Part shown: piece after piece, positions 5,209-6,266 of the stretch
How the letters are laid out: each line of letters begins with the position of its first letter
How positions within the stretch are numbered: the first letter of the stretch is position 1
Source of the DNA: an uncultured Porphyromonadaceae bacterium
GTDB lineage: Bacteria > Bacteroidota > Bacteroidia > Bacteroidales > Muribaculaceae
Assembly (NCBI GenBank): GCA_900550645.1
Contig: URTA01000089.1
Location: 1-6,266 of the forward strand
Length of the DNA stretch: 6,266 nt
Reading direction: 5' to 3'
Position numbers and translations under genes: made by a program
Notes under the pieces: generated by a model
Databases searched by the model: none
Told to the model about the DNA's origin: nothing
What the model saw: only the letters and a program-made list of their open reading frames with translations

Positions 5209-6266
5209 TCAGTCCCAGAGCGTGGCAAGGGCGATGCTTGCCTTTACCCTCTTCCCTTTGACCTTGGCGGTTCGTGAGCGTTGCACCACCGTTTCAGCCA
5301 TTTCAGTCGGCACTGCGACAAGGGCATACCGCTCGGCAACGAATATCTTGCCGACATCCCCGGCAGCCAGTCCGCACTCCTTGACCAGGAAGCCGAGTAT
5401 GTCGCCACGCGACACCTTGTCCTTCCTGCCGGCACAGAAATAAACCGTCGTCGAGGGCGACAGCAAACGGCGCGTCCCGCCTTTCACTTGGTATTCGTCG
5501 TCAATGTCGATGAACTCCGCCGGACGCTCTTCAGGACCGAGAATGACATAAATGTCGCCCTGCGCCGTGACGCGGGCAGTTCGTCCGTTGCGGTGCGCAA
5601 AAGTCTCTGCACTCACCGGCTGGTGGTAATGAATGATGTTGCACACCTTCTCGATGTCGAGGCCGCGAGCCGCCAGGTCAGTCGCTATAAGCACGGGTGT
5701 AGAGCCGTTGTTGAACATCTCCACCCCCTTTTCGCGGTCTATCTGGTCCAGTCCGCCGTGGTATATGCCGCAAGGCACGCCCTTACCGCTCAGCCAACGG
5801 AATATGCGCACGGCACTCTCGCGGTGGTTGGCGAAAACGATGGTGCGCCCTATCGTGCCGTCCTCTTCCGCCAGGGAGCAGAGCAGCGCGTGGAGGCACT
5901 CGAGCTTGTCAGCCAGCTGCGAGGTGACGCGGTGTATCGCCATGCGGTCGCGAGGAGTGTCACCGCCTCCTGTGAAATCGAGGCGCAGCGGGTTGCCCAG
6001 GCTGATATAGCCGGGAATTTCCGCTATGTCGGTTGCCGATGTCAGGTATGTGTGGCTCACATTCTTCAGGCGGCGGCATATCCTCTCCATCTCGTCGGTG
6101 AAGCCGAGCTCGAGGGTCTTGTCAAACTCGTCAAGGACAAGTATGCGCACCGGGACGAGGTCAATGTTGCGGCGCACGGCATGGTCGAGCAGCCGTCCTG
6201 GAGTAGCGACCACTATGTCGGGAGTCGATGCCAAGGAATTGATTTCCTCCTCCACCTTGTGACCGC
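5209..6266 (-). CDS. DEAD-box RNA helicase with DbpA-type RNA-binding domain (C-terminal part)
   Basis: The C-terminal 351 residues are present; the frame is open to the edge (codons for GHK precede 6255), so the Q motif, Walker A and true start lie outside. A GTG at 6255 would be an internal valine. Visible helicase motifs are TPGR (6193-6204), motif II as DEFD rather than DEAD (6121-6132), SAT (6031-6039), ATDLAARGLDI (about 5653-5685) and HRNGRTAR (5572-5595). After the second RecA-like domain, a segment at about 5250-5450 (FCAGRKDKVSRGDILGFL, then VGKIFVAERYALVAVP) matches the DbpA RNA-binding domain. In DbpA and YxiN this domain binds hairpin 92 of 23S rRNA and directs the ATPase to 50S subunit assembly; the same role is inferred here. 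The chain ends in a short basic tail (KVKGKRVK) and TGA. The gene lies 135 bp upstream of nifJ on the same strand but is functionally unrelated. Confidence 0.9.
   Translation of the reverse strand, partial: GHKVEEEINSLASTPDIVVATPGRLLDHAVRRNIDLVPVRILVLDEFDKTLELGFTDEMERICRRLKNVSHTYLTSATDIAEIPGYISLGNPLRLDFTGGGDTPRDRMAIHRVTSQLADKLECLHALLCSLAEEDGTIGRTIVFANHRESAVRIFRWLSGKGVPCGIYHGGLDQIDREKGVEMFNNGSTPVLIATDLAARGLDIEKVCNIIHYHQPVSAETFAHRNGRTARVTAQGDIYVILGPEERPAEFIDIDDEYQVKGGTRRLLSPSTTVYFCAGRKDKVSRGDILGFLVKECGLAAGDVGKIFVAERYALVAVPTEMAETVVQRSRTAKVKGKRVKASIALATLWD

Noticed and set aside
6253..6255. GTG as the start codon of the helicase
   Set aside because: The frame stays open upstream to the window edge, and the Q motif and Walker A motif required by the family are missing, so this is an internal valine.

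Overview
The window most likely comes from a member of the order Bacteroidales (a Bacteroides, Prevotella or Muribaculaceae-like gut anaerobe). Four upstream regions or gaps carry the Bacteroidetes-type -7 box TAnnTTTG, and three of these also have a TTG or TTTG about 19-20 bases upstream. The protein types fit as well: a single-chain pyruvate:ferredoxin oxidoreductase, a DbpA-like helicase with a DEFD box, and an N-terminal kinase fragment of the kind found in WG-repeat proteins of this order. The genus cannot be fixed from sequence alone.

Layout, left to right. Bases 1-232 (minus) hold the start of a eukaryotic-like protein kinase cut by the window edge. Bases 233-506 are a divergent intergenic region with a promoter for each neighbour and six 9-bp tandem units between them. 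Bases 507-1238 (plus) encode a small membrane-anchored NERD-domain protein with a C-terminal topoisomerase-type zinc finger; it is visibly richer in A+T than its neighbours. Bases 1239-1479 lie between two convergent genes. This gap holds a bidirectional intrinsic terminator, a well-formed minus-strand promoter that does not serve either neighbour, and a likely terminator for nifJ. The best reading is a small RNA gene of about 110 nt at 1248-1357 (minus). Bases 1480-5073 (minus) encode a complete 1197-residue pyruvate:ferredoxin oxidoreductase with all expected cofactor motifs and its own promoter at 5128-5159. Bases 5209-6266 (minus) hold the C-terminal 351 residues of a DEAD-box RNA helicase with a DbpA-type RNA-binding domain; its N-terminus is outside the window.

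NifJ and the helicase are housekeeping genes (anaerobic pyruvate oxidation; probably large-subunit ribosome assembly) and share only strand. The kinase and NERD genes look more accessory. The least ordinary element is the candidate small RNA between NERD and nifJ. I see no insertion sequence, CRISPR array, tRNA or rRNA.
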